Of a DNA stretch of 64,000 nt, positions 55,901 to 62,401 are shown piece by piece. The stretch is from Mya arenaria (taxonomy: Eukaryota > Mollusca > Bivalvia > Myida > Myidae): positions 32,958,817 to 33,022,816 of the forward strand of contig NC_069133.1 in NCBI RefSeq assembly GCF_026914265.1, in the 5' to 3' direction. Position numbers and translations under genes: made by a program. Position 1 is the first letter of the stretch; the number at the start of each line of letters is the position of its first letter. The notes beneath the pieces were generated by a model that was not told the origin of the DNA, ran no database searches, and saw only the letters and a list, made by a program, of their open reading frames with translations.

Positions 55901-58900
55901 ATGACAGCATAATTAAAACAAATATTTTTTTTTATATAAGTCATGGAATGGAATAAGTCAAAAATTGGTTAAACAATAAGTTGACAAAACTTCTGCCAGT
56001 TCTTCCATCAGAGATAATTGACAATCTCTGTCAGCTCTGCTGATAATTAGCATGGGCATGTTTACCACTTACATGGTAAGTTACGAACCAGACATAACGG
56101 ACCATATTTGAGGACATTACTGACCATGATATATAATTTTACTTGCAGTTTGTTTTAACTTTATAACATCATATTTGCGGACAATGATTTATAATCTATC
56201 TCACAGGTTTTTTTACTTATAACATACCACATTTCGAGACATTACGGACCATGAATTATAATTTTACTCACAGTTTGTTTTAACTTTATGATATTATTAA
56301 CATACCACATTTGACGACATCACAGATAATGAATTATAATTTTACATGCAACTTTTGTATATTTGTGAATGTGAATATTATTATGTTTTTATAGGTTAAA
56401 GCATGTGACATGTATTTAATAGCACTTAGCGCAAAAATATTAAATGATTGGTGAATGCTTGAAGATTTACTCTGGTGTACTATAGTCTCACTAGGTAGAA
56501 ATACAGTGGTTGAAATTAACACAAGCCCGCAAGCCCTGCACTGGTAAAATGTCTTCTGAGCTTGCTCAAATTTGGAATTTTATATAGCAGGGCTTGTTTT
56601 AAAATTTGATGCCAAGCAACAGTATACCAATTCGGGCTTGTTCATCCAAAAGTCTAATTTCAAAGACTGAAAATACTGTGTTCAATGCTCATTTCTTTCA
56701 AATTAGACTCGATATCCTTTAATTTTGACATTTATTCATCCTTTTGGGAATACTTGAAATAATAATATTTATTGAAAAATATGTTGAAAACATTATAGAT
56801 CATGGTCCATTATGATTCTTGAGATGGTACGTAATGTCCCCAAATATGGTCCATAATGCCCCCAAAATTGGTCTCTTTGGTCTGTTCCGTAATGTGCATG
56901 GTCCGTTTTATATGTCCGTAATTCATGTTGGGCAACAGGGCTCATCCTAGACAGAAATTTTAGGGAGAAGTGAAAACGGGGGAGGGTGCGGGAGGGGGAT
57001 TCCCCCTCGTGTAGGTCGGAAAATTTTGAGATTTTAAATGTCAAATGGTGGGTTCTGGTGTGTCCTGGACAACTTTTCTATACATTTCTAAAAATAGGTG
57101 TTTAAATTGTTTTTAAAATAGTCATATTGGTTGTTTTTAATTAGAATTAATTTGTTGTATATACCTTTAAAAAAAGCCAAGTTTCAAACATTTTATTACA
57201 TGCAAACCTATCATGCACACATACACACATATCAGAATTTAAATACATGACACATGATGGCATCATGTAACTCAGTTACACTCTTGTTTGATGTGTAAGA
57301 GGGTGAGGGCCCATTCATGAGATGGCCAAGATCAGCACCTATGGCCCCGGCAAGCTGGAGGTGGTACTGAAATTCCTCCTTGGGGAGCTCCCGCTTGGCC
57401 AGGTGGTAGGCAGTCTTAAGGAGCTTGACATCAAGCTCGTCATCCTTTGACAGTTTGGCCAGTACGTTTTTCTTCATGGGTTCTTTGGAACGCAGAACTG
57501 TCTTCCCCAAGGCGGCCTTGTGCTGAAAATACACAAAATATTTCTTTAAAAATATTTCACAGTATCTCATAATTTTCAGCTGTCATTTAAAATAATTTGG
57601 GCATATATTACAACATGTTTTAAGATATATAAACCCAGACACCTTAAAATTAATACCACTTTGAATTGATTTATCTGCGGACTAAGCAATGCTTCTATTG
57701 TTTTAATAAATACTTACACAAGCCATGTCTCTGATGATTGGTTGTTTTTGCTGGTTGGTCATGTCCACGGGCGTAGGCGTTGTCCAACTTAGCACCTCTA
57801 CAAACTTCGCAGTGCCATTTTTTATCTGCATCTTGTTTGTACCAACTGAAATTATTTTGATAATTTGACTATTTGAACTGTCGATCATGTCATCACTATC
57901 AACAGTGTCAGCTTTACGTTTTAGGCCTGGGCCACGTAGAAAGCATGATTACTATTAAACAGAATGCAAAATATCTCGTATATAGAATATTGATGTGAAC
58001 CGTTCGAAGAAAAATTAATAATGGAAGCATTTCTGAATAAAAAACAACAAACCTGGAACTGTGATTCGCACTTGCCCTTCTCGCTATATTCGCAGTTATC
58101 ACACCCAATTAAGTTCATTTGTCATCAGTGCACATCATTTAAACCGCTATTGTCATAAAGTATAAATCCTCATTGGAACTAATTGACATTTACAAACATC
58201 GGCAAGTGTAAATATTAATCCCTTACAATTTTATTACATCCATGACGTAGCGCATGTACACAAAGTCAATGGTGGAAACACGTGCCTCGATTGAATAAAA
58301 CAAGCGTTCTCATTGGCCGAAGTCAATGGAGCATATTTACTAGGTTTAACACGATTGGCTGTTTGTCAATCGAGCTGACAGGCGGGAGGCGGAGTCACTC
58401 TGTTTTGACAAGCGTTAGTTCTTAGCGATATTGACTTTTTGATCTTTGGGCGAAGTTGACTTCGCTTTGATCTTAGAAAATAGCGAAGTTGCCGCGGGCA
58501 GGGCGACTTAATCGCCTAAGTCGCCTGGTAGGATGAGCCCTGGGCAAGAATATCAGGTATTTCTGCCAGATAAAATTTTATCATGAAGATATAATATCTG
58601 ATTGACTCGCCCTGCTCTTGTCTTTAGCATGTAAAATTAAGTTCTCAATTTGTGGTTTATGTCCATGACCAATAAGGTAAACCTTGTTACGCACGTTGTA
58701 TTATAATTTGTTATTCAAAAACATTAAAAAATAAGTGTCATAATGATATGTTGTAGAGTAATTGATGAACAAGTCAAATACAGAACACATGATATACCAT
58801 ACTTTTTAAATTCTATCCTTTCATGCATTTTTCTACCTAAGCTAAGTTTTAAAATTCATAACCACTGGAATTACCTCCCCTTTACACTCTCCATTGGGAG

Positions 58901-59235
58901 TGTTTTGAAAATAAGTTTACTAACAATTCACCTTTTGTTATTGATTATCAAATTTCAACCACTAGACAGATCAACACAAATCATATGTGCTGTCATGTAA
59001 AAACGTTTGCGATAGTTGACAAAATAGTTCAACAAATACAGTATCAATCTCTGGACTGTTAGTAAACATTACCCCACCCGCTCTCATTTAACATGATTTG
59101 TTCTCATATTCTACAACTCGAATCTAAAGTTGCGTTTAAAACAATATCGCTACAAATGTACTTACCGAATTTCTAAACTACAACTTTTATTAGTATTCAA
59201 AAAGAATCTGATTCGAACTTTAAACGGGAATGTTT
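40844..59235 (-). CDS. NCAPH: Condensin complex subunit 2 (CAP-H / Barren)
   Basis: Kleisin subunit of condensin I, which links the SMC2/SMC4 ATPase heads during mitotic chromosome compaction. Eighteen coding exons on the minus strand join in phase to 748 residues (human NCAPH is 741): 55786-55672, 54857-54728, 53126-53042, 51998-51912, 50470-50347, 50023-49944, 49700-49629, 49249-49051, 47339-47251, 46980-46842, 46362-46263, 45459-45332, 44224-43989, 43640-43542, 43049-42861, 42451-42341, 41749-41543, 40900-40844. Landmarks: [10 protein letters not shown] near residue 65, the N-terminal SMC2-binding region ([25 protein letters not shown]), [51 protein letters not shown], and the C-terminal winged-helix segment binding SMC4 ([20 protein letters not shown]). 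The start is the ATG at 55786 in an exon with an acceptor at 55792, so a non-coding exon lies upstream, probably ending at 59166 before CTTAC (GTAAG). Introns carry hAT, MITE and tandem-array insertions. Confidence 0.95.
41160..41400. repeat. Dispersed repeat in the last NCAPH intron
   Basis: Contains AGAGGTATAACTCAACAATT, CTGTACATGTGCGTACTATC and ACCGAGTTTCATTTCAGCAT, similar in order to 38164-38290 (GGGCATAACTCAATAATAAT, CTATACATGAGCATACCGTC, AACCAAGTTTCATTTGAATG). Confidence 0.5.
41543..41749 (-). CDS. NCAPH: NCAPH coding exon 17
   Basis: Residues 662-730. Variable linker, then [20 protein letters not shown] and [17 protein letters not shown], the C-terminal SMC4-binding winged-helix region. 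Confidence 0.96.
42341..42451 (-). CDS. NCAPH: NCAPH coding exon 16
   Basis: Residues 625-661, [20 protein letters not shown] and SSMWHLL, corresponding to [25 protein letters not shown]. Phase 0. Confidence 0.95.
42548..42597 (-). pseudogene. Decayed duplicate of the 5' part of NCAPH exon 16
   Basis: Minus-strand reading [15 protein letters not shown] after an AG (GCTAG) corresponds to [15 protein letters not shown] at the start of exon 16, 140 bp away. About three quarters of positions agree by eye. It lies in the intron just before exon 16. Confidence 0.65.
42784..42835 (-). pseudogene. Decayed duplicate of the 3' end of NCAPH exon 15
   Basis: Matches the last 50 bp of exon 15 and its donor side: TTGCTCAACCCTGTAAGGTT against TTGCTCAGCCTTATAAGGTA, offset 75 bp. 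An in-frame stop (TAG/TAA-type changes) makes it non-coding. Confidence 0.6.
42861..43049 (-). CDS. NCAPH: NCAPH coding exon 15
   Basis: Residues 562-624, acidic/serine-rich linker ending [10 protein letters not shown]. 189 nt, phase 0. Its last 50 bp are repeated, decayed, 75 bp further on in the intron. Confidence 0.88.
43542..43640 (-). CDS. NCAPH: NCAPH coding exon 14
   Basis: Residues 529-561, [20 protein letters not shown], corresponding to IEDYDYNNPNDTSNFCPG. 99 nt, phase 0. Confidence 0.94.
43989..44224 (-). CDS. NCAPH: NCAPH coding exon 13
   Basis: Residues 450-528, [22 protein letters not shown] and [19 protein letters not shown], one of the best conserved CAP-H segments. Confidence 0.95.
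44390..44545. repeat. Dispersed mollusc-type repeat fragment
   Basis: AAGGCCATAACTCCGGTACTGAAGTGATCAGACTGGTAATCAAACTTACCG and TATTCATAAGC..TGATCAAGTATGG form the usual order of a short dispersed repeat. In the intron between NCAPH exons 12 and 13. The rest of that intron (44546-45331) shows nothing further. Confidence 0.45.
45332..45459 (-). CDS. NCAPH: NCAPH coding exon 12
   Basis: Residues 407-450. [20 protein letters not shown] and PAHWK correspond to [23 protein letters not shown]. The frame remains open beyond the donor AAAG|GTACTG, but the next exon joins only with splicing. Confidence 0.92.
45741..46129. mobile_element. hAT-like MITE, 389 bp, with 6-bp target duplication
   Basis: Starts CAGGGCTTCCATTAA and ends with its inverse TTAATGGAAGCCCTG; ATCCAG abuts both ends (45735-45740 and 46130-46135). 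Inside, ACTTCCA/TGGAAGT words recur in both orientations near the ends. The 61-codon plus frame inside (45727-45912) is not a gene. In the NCAPH intron between exons 11 and 12. Confidence 0.8.
46263..46362 (-). CDS. NCAPH: NCAPH coding exon 11
   Basis: Residues 374-407, weakly conserved linker ([18 protein letters not shown]); placed by phase (1 in, 2 out) and TTTCAG/GTGAGT borders. Confidence 0.8.
46561..46715 (-). repeat. Three decayed tandem copies of the 3' end of NCAPH exon 10
   Basis: Copies at 46561-46614, 46615-46670 and 46671-46715 (period about 54 bp) each contain a version of ATTATG.ATGATGTTGAAGGTAATT preceded by TTATGTCAATAT, matching the last 54 bp of exon 10 with its splice donor (46842 onward). 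Stop codons have accumulated in all three. Confidence 0.75.
46842..46980 (-). CDS. NCAPH: NCAPH coding exon 10
   Basis: Residues 328-374, acidic linker with [10 protein letters not shown] and [15 protein letters not shown]. Acceptor GATAG; ends phase 1 before GTAATT. The last 54 bp plus donor are duplicated, in decayed form, three times in the following intron. Confidence 0.88.
47251..47339 (-). CDS. NCAPH: NCAPH coding exon 9
   Basis: Residues 298-327, [18 protein letters not shown], corresponding to ICPSLAGFQFTQWDS in human CAP-H. Phase 1 in, 0 out. Confidence 0.92.
47538..48672. repeat. Dispersed element, GAGC/GTCGAGCT ends, about 170-bp internal units
   Basis: Starts CAAGAGCCGTCGTAAGACAGC followed by GCGCTCGACTA and ends TTCTTCAAATAGTCGAGCT, so the GCTCGACTA word is inverted at the two ends. 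Four internal units carry ACCTCATT..GT.ATGG(C/T)CCTGAACAA(T/C)TGTGTGAAGTAT and CCCTAAAACTTTAACC. Same family and orientation as 51005-51888. Inside the NCAPH intron between exons 8 and 9. Confidence 0.65.
49051..49249 (-). CDS. NCAPH: NCAPH coding exon 8
   Basis: Residues 232-298, [20 protein letters not shown], corresponding to DPMFQKTAASFDECSTAG. The frame stays open past the donor (CCGG|GTTTGT) for about 18 codons, but the homology and phase require splicing there. Confidence 0.92.
49629..49700 (-). CDS. NCAPH: NCAPH coding exon 7
   Basis: Residues 208-231, [19 protein letters not shown], corresponding to RTIEQNINNLNV in human CAP-H. 72 nt, phase 0. Confidence 0.92.
49944..50023 (-). CDS. 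NCAPH: NCAPH coding exon 6
   Basis: Residues 181-207, acidic stretch followed by KQKKKKK; a linker of low conservation placed by phase (1 in, 0 out) and GT-AG borders. Confidence 0.85.
50347..50470 (-). CDS. NCAPH: NCAPH coding exon 5
   Basis: Residues 140-181, [19 protein letters not shown] and VLSGLGR, closely matching human CAP-H. The acceptor is AAAAAG rather than CAG. Ends phase 1. Confidence 0.93.
51005..51888. repeat. Second copy of the GAGCTGTC/GTCGAGCT element
   Basis: Starts CATGAGCTGTCACAGAGACAGC, GGCTCGACTATT and ends TTCTTATTCTTCGAGAAGTCGAGCT. Internal units of 150-170 bp repeat TTCAATGCAATACATGATGT and AAACCTTAACCAGAATTTC. It ends about 24 bp from the donor of NCAPH exon 4. 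Confidence 0.65.
51912..51998 (-). CDS. NCAPH: NCAPH coding exon 4
   Basis: Residues 111-139, [19 protein letters not shown], the helical part of the N-terminal SMC2-binding domain. 87 nt, phase 0 at both ends. A dispersed repeat ends about 24 bp beyond its donor. Confidence 0.95.
52200..53030. other. NCAPH intron, nothing definite
   Basis: AT-rich intron between exons 3 and 4. GGGCCA.TTGT words near 52300-52385 and TTGTTAACAATGATGTTAACA suggest an old repeat, but no borders are visible. Confidence 0.3.
53042..53126 (-). CDS. NCAPH: NCAPH coding exon 3
   Basis: Residues 82-110. [19 protein letters not shown] is the start of the kleisin N-terminal domain that contacts SMC2. Ends phase 0 before GTAAGT. 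Confidence 0.95.
53448..54604. repeat. Tandem array of nuclear-receptor-type palindromes
   Basis: Units of about 146 bp contain GGTCACACTGACCTTGACC, TTTGACCCACTGACCTC, GGTTCATCTGCTGGTCATGACC and CAAGTTATTGATCGGAAACC. Six units are present, at about 53531, 53680, 53825, 54124, 54234 and 54379. The array ends with a (GACC)n/(GACA)n run and CAAAAGGGGGCATAAA, which occurs twice (about 54050 and 54604), showing a segmental duplication of the distal half. The outer ends TTTATGCCCCCTT (53449) and AAAGGGGGCATAAA are inverted. It sits in the NCAPH intron between coding exons 2 and 3. Confidence 0.85.
54728..54857 (-). CDS. NCAPH: NCAPH coding exon 2
   Basis: Residues 39-82, with [16 protein letters not shown], matching the DDEKERRQRRRSRVFDLQ region of human CAP-H. 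Phase 1 in, phase 2 out (ACAG|GTCAGT). Confidence 0.93.
55285..55601. mobile_element. TTAA-flanked MITE
   Basis: The right end ATTGACTATTTTAAGGAC.. reads inverted as AGCTGCACTCTCACAGATTG next to TTAA; the left end TTAAAGGTGCAG is a shortened version. The interior folds on itself (CAGATCGCAGATTTTTATA against GAAAATCTACGATCTGATT). Same family as 61012-61481. In the NCAPH intron before coding exon 2. Confidence 0.7.
55672..55792 (-). CDS. NCAPH: NCAPH exon with start codon
   Basis: Acceptor TTTATTTCAG ends at 55793; six untranslated bases are followed by the ATG at 55786. Encodes 38 residues rich in Ser, Pro and Gln (disordered N-terminus) and ends in phase 1 before GTAAGT. Confidence 0.85.
56060..56930. 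repeat. Foldback with CATTACGGACCAT arrays
   Basis: The left part (56088-56345) carries four units of about 85 bp with ACGGACCAT..TTTG..GACATTAC and GAATTATAATTTTAC.TGCA. The right part (56798-56930) carries the same words inverted (ATGGTCC, GTAATGTCCCCAAATATGG, ATGGTCCGT). The centre (56500-56700) includes separate repeat words (GGGCTTG, AGCCCTGC). A hAT element is inserted just beyond the right edge. Confidence 0.55.
57232..57522 (-). CDS. hAT-element ORF, C-terminal exon
   Basis: Begins [20 protein letters not shown] after TTTTCAG and contains [19 protein letters not shown] followed by a G.DLGHL block, then ends at 57232. The LxxTAYxxAKxxxPxxxF pattern followed by a GxDLG block is characteristic of the region after the BED finger in ZNF862-like hAT proteins. 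96 residues. Joined in phase 0 to 57718-57926. Not an NCAPH exon. Confidence 0.55.
   Translation of the reverse strand, partial: HKAALGKTVLRSKEPMKKNVLAKLSKDDELDVKLLKTAYHLAKRELPKEEFQYHLQLAGAIGADLGHLMNGPSPSYTSNKSVTELHDAIMCHVFKF
57718..57926 (-). CDS. hAT-element ORF, upstream exon
   Basis: Reads [20 protein letters not shown] and later [20 protein letters not shown], with FVEVLSW-type spacing typical of an N-terminal nuclear and DNA-binding part of hAT proteins, ending MAC|GTAAGT. The first exon is uncertain: an ATG frame at 58118-58053 ([12 protein letters not shown]) ends in phase 0, whereas this exon needs phase 1. Confidence 0.45.
58560..59160. other. NCAPH intron 1, nothing recognised
   Basis: AT-rich intronic sequence between the hAT element and the non-coding exon. 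An 85-codon plus frame (58743-59000) has no motif. Confidence 0.4.
59166..59235 (-). other. NCAPH: Probable 5' untranslated exon 1 of NCAPH
   Basis: On the minus strand, AAATTCG|GTAAGT gives a strong donor at 59166/59165, just downstream of the CDE/CHR and TCTCGCGAGA promoter motifs. The next acceptor in line is TTTATTTCAG before 55792, in front of the exon with the start codon. The 5' edge (the transcription start) is estimated. Confidence 0.55.
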
Positions 59236-59241
59236 TTCATT

Positions 59242-59256
59242 TTCAAAGAGCCCGCC
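59242..59256 (-). promoter_or_regulatory. NCAPH: CDE/CHR cell-cycle element of NCAPH
   Basis: Minus strand GGCGG-GCTC-TTTGAA: a CDE (GGCGG, 59256-59252), a 4-nt spacer and a CHR (TTTGAA, 59247-59242). The same motifs and spacing occur in vertebrate G2/M promoters such as CDC25C, where DREAM/MuvB complexes bind. Condensin genes are known targets of that pathway in mammals. Position relative to the start site is inferred. Confidence 0.6.
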
Positions 59257-59271
59257 TTTGTTATCGGAATA

Positions 59272-59281
59272 TCTCGCGAGA
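59272..59281. promoter_or_regulatory. NCAPH: TCTCGCGAGA promoter palindrome
   Basis: Exact 10-bp palindrome known from TATA-less housekeeping promoters in animals. Located 16 bp upstream of the CDE and about 106 bp upstream of the putative exon 1 donor. Being palindromic it could serve both strands, but no divergent gene is seen within 4 kb. Confidence 0.65.
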
Positions 59282-59306
59282 TCAACGGCTGAAATAATTG
59301 GCTACC

Positions 59307-59941
59307 AGACAAATCGTACCCTCACCAAATCGGCCCCTAGTGGAAAAAATATTTATACTTAAACACAAATATACATGTGAACATAGACATTTATTCATGA
59401 GATTGTTTTTTTATGAAAATAAATTGAATTATAACATAAATCTTTGTACTTCAAACAAATCTTGAAATAATATACATTTATAAGCATGTTGCTAATATTT
59501 ACAAGAGGTATAATGATACAGTATGTGTTTTATATCAAGTCCACTATCTCAAACTGTTTCAAGCACCTATCGTCCGCCGATATTTAACAGTTATATAATA
59601 AAATACGTTCTAACATTTTTTAACATTTAATATTAAAAATAAGGGTTTAAATTTAAATTCAGATTTGAATTATTTTTGTTTATCAATCTTAGCAATGTAT
59701 TTCATGAATATTTGTCTATAGAGTTTACAGATCTCATTTACAACTTCTTTTGAAATAAATTTGACAAATTATGTTTTTTTTTTATATTCAAAATAAAAAA
59801 ATAAAATGATATTAAGGGGCCGAAATATCTCTGATGAAAATCATTAAGGGGCCGAAACGTCTCGAGTCAATTTAATTAAGGGGACAAAATAGCAGTGCCG
59901 AAACGTCTTAGGGGCCGATTTAGTAAGGGGCCGATTTGTCT
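59307..59941. mobile_element. 635-bp foldback with GGGGCCGAAA subterminal motifs
   Basis: AGACAAATCG at 59307 is inverted at 59932-59941. Just inside, ACCAAATCGGCCCCTA on the left pairs with TAGGGGCCGATTTAGT on the right. The right side holds five copies of AAGGGGCCGA(A)A..TCTC-type motifs. The AT-rich centre is non-coding. Its left end is 25 bp upstream of the TCTCGCGAGA box of NCAPH. Confidence 0.7.
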
Positions 59942-60655
59942 CGCTCCCAAATAATGTACCGTATTGTAGTTAAATAGACAAGACGGCGATATTGAAATTC
60001 ACGTGAGATGAAATTTAGTTATTTATATACGTGTGTAAACACGCGTGAGTACTTGACAAAAATATACAATGATCACGATAATGGCGTGAAATTGAAATTT
60101 ATATAACCAAATACTGCAGAAAATAAAACTTTACGAGTCACGTAGCAGCCAATTGGATATGTTTTTATTTCTTTAGTCGTAACTTGTACTATCCAATTTC
60201 TAAATTACAACATGTGTGTTAAAAATCATTAACATAGTAAGAATGGTATCGATTTTAAATGATGAGCAAGACTCGCTGTCAGTTCATTGAAAAAAAATGT
60301 TCTGAGAACAGGACGTTTCGTCCAGTCGTTAATGTCTTTGTCAACTCGTACTTCCATTGATATTGACAAACGTCAATGGCAATTAAATCAGATTGCATGT
60401 GGTTGTTAAAACCAATGTGATGCCGAAAGTTGTTTTATAATAGTATAAAATGGACCACAAACCGTATTGGTATTGAAGAGTTGATGTATCTTAAAAATGT
60501 GATCACATTTATTTCCGTCTTTTGTTGAACGTATATTGTACATTTTTAAACAAAATTGGAATCCCCAAATCAAGTCTATTTATTAGAAATGTTGAGTGTG
60601 TGAGAGAGAAAACACTGCTTTGTAAACATATTTAGAATATGAATACATTATGAAA
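59942..60655. other. Intergenic, no gene recognised
   Basis: AT-rich sequence between the foldback element and the dispersed element at 60659; no feature supported. Confidence 0.4.
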
Positions 60656-60877
60656 GAAAACAAGACGGTCATGATGACCCTAGATCGATCACCTGTAAAA
60701 CGGTCTAAACTGTTGGGCAGGGATAACATTGACACAAAGGTAAGGATTTGAAGACAACTTTATAGAAGTCTACTATAAGCAGACCTGTAAGCCCCTTCCA
60801 AGTTTGTCAGTAGCCTGGCAGTGTATTATTAGCAGTTTTTGACATCTTGGCCTGAACATGTGATTACCTCTAGAGTG

Positions 60878-60927
60878 TTAAAGCTGCACTCTCACAGATT
60901 GGCCACTCTGTGAGAGTGCAGCTTTAA
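60878..60927. repeat. 50-bp perfect hairpin with MITE ends
   Basis: TTAAAGCTGCACTCTCACAG with the next A forms a perfect 21-bp stem with 60907-60927 around the 8-nt loop TTGGCCAC. Both ends are TTAA. It consists of just the two terminal repeats of the adjacent MITE family without its interior. Confidence 0.8.
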
Positions 60928-61011
60928 CAAGGTTTTTTCCATATATTATCAAAACAACCTTTCTGACAAATTTCCAGGATATTTGGGCTGAAAATGTTAC
61001 CTCTAAAGTGG

Positions 61012-61481
61012 TTAAAGCTGCACTCTCACAGATTGGCCATTTCAACAACTTTTACATTTTTCGTCTTGGAAAGAACAAAATTTTGCGTAAATATCTGCAA
61101 ACCAATGATAAAAGATTGGTGACAAAAAATCAGATCGTAGATTTCCGTTCCATTTTAACAACTTTTGTTTTTGTTTTGGAAAGAGCAAATTTTTGCGTAA
61201 ATATCTGCGAACCAACTATATAAGATTGCTGGAAAAAAACCGGATCGTAGATTTTCATATTTCCGTTCGAAAAATAATGTTTTGTGACTTAAACCGTTAC
61301 TAACGGTTTAAGAAAGTGCATAAACCATCATTTTTTGAAATTAAATGTAAAAATCTGCTGATTTTTTTGTCAGCGGTCTTATATTACATGGATCTTCGCA
61401 AAAATTGGCTCGTTCCAACACAAAAAAATTAAAAAAAAAAAAAATTGACAAAATGTTCAATCTGTGAGAGTGCAGCTTTAA
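61012..61481. mobile_element. TTAA-flanked MITE, 470 bp
   Basis: TTAAAGCTGCACTCTCACAG at the left, inverted at the right (CTGTGAGAGTGCAGCTTTAA). The interior has two related blocks (GCGTAAATATCTGC(A/G)AACCAA, CAGATCGTAGATTT / CGGATCGTAGATTT) and folds against a third at 61330-61400. No transposase; the 71-codon frame inside is incidental. Confidence 0.8.
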
Positions 61482-62401
61482 CAAGGTTTTTCTTTATTTC
61501 GGCTCTGTGACCTAGTTTTTGACCCTAGATGACCCATATTCGAACTGGAACTAGAAATCAACGAAACAACATTTCTGACAAATTTTCAGCATATTGGGCT
61601 GAAAATGTTACTTCTAAAGTCTTAACAAGGTCTTACCATATTTTAGCACTGCGACCTATTTTATTTACCCCAGATGACTGTGACCCATATTCGAATAGAG
61701 CTAGAAATCATCAAAACAACCTTTCTGACAAATTTCCAGGATATTTGGACTGAAAACATTACCGCTAGAGTGTTAGAAAGGTTTTTCCATATTTGGGCTC
61801 TGTGGCCTAGTTTTGACCCTTATTCGCCGCTGACTTGAGCTAGAAATCAACGAAACAACCTTTCTGGCAATTTTCCAGGATATTTGGACTGAATTTTTTT
61901 TTCTATTTTGTGTCATGTCACGGGTTATTCTTTCATCCTAGATGACACATATTCGAACTCGTCCGAGTAATTACTGGGACAAAAATCCTGACCAAGTTTC
62001 GTGATAGTTGAGGCAAAAAAGTGACCCGGCAAGAGTGTTAACAAACTAAGTGTGGACGGACGACAGACGACGGACATTCATCGAACCTAAGAGATCGATC
62101 ACCCTCAGGCTACGGCCAAGGTGGGCTGTAAAGTAATATTTGACAACATAAAATCTGTAAACGTCTTAGCTCCAACATTTATTTTACTGTTTCTGTTTGT
62201 TTTATCGTCTACTGAATAGACAAGGTACATAACTCTGTGCCATCAAATACCGATATTTTCTACATATCAACACAAATACAGCCGATATTTTTACTTTTGT
62301 GTAAATTCAGTGGGCGTGTTAAATAAAATAAAACAATGATTTCGGCATTGTTTTTTATATGTGTTATTGTTTCTATTTCCGAGTTTGCACAAACTTGGCA
62401 C

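Larger units (their letters stand above)
56936..58542 (-). mobile_element. hAT-type element, 1.6 kb, 5-bp target duplication
   Basis: The terminus CAGGGCTCATCCTA at 56936 is inverted at 58529-58542; GGCAA abuts both ends. The interior codes on the minus strand for a hAT-like N-terminal region (57926-57718 and 57522-57232). The 3' side carries CCAAT-like and GC-rich segments (58290-58400) compatible with the element's own promoter. It has no room for a full catalytic domain, so it is a non-autonomous derivative. It lies in NCAPH intron 1. Confidence 0.7.
60659..62131 (+). repeat. Dispersed element (same family as 24663-26856)
   Basis: Begins AACAAGACGGTCATGATGAC, then GATCGATCACCTGT, and ends GGACGGACGACAGACGACGG... 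GATCGATCACCC..AAGGTGGGCTGT. Internal units of about 130 bp repeat TGACCTAGTTTTTGACC, AACAACCTTTCTGACAAAT and GTTAACAAGGTTTTTCC. It is the opposite orientation of the 24.7-kb copy. Two TTAA-type insertions (60878-60927 and 61012-61481) lie within it. Confidence 0.65.

Noticed and set aside
57232-57570. N-terminal exons of NCAPH at 57.2-57.9 kb
   Set aside because: The reading matches hAT-type proteins, not CAP-H, and is enclosed by CAGGGCTCATCC inverted termini; NCAPH is already complete from 55786.
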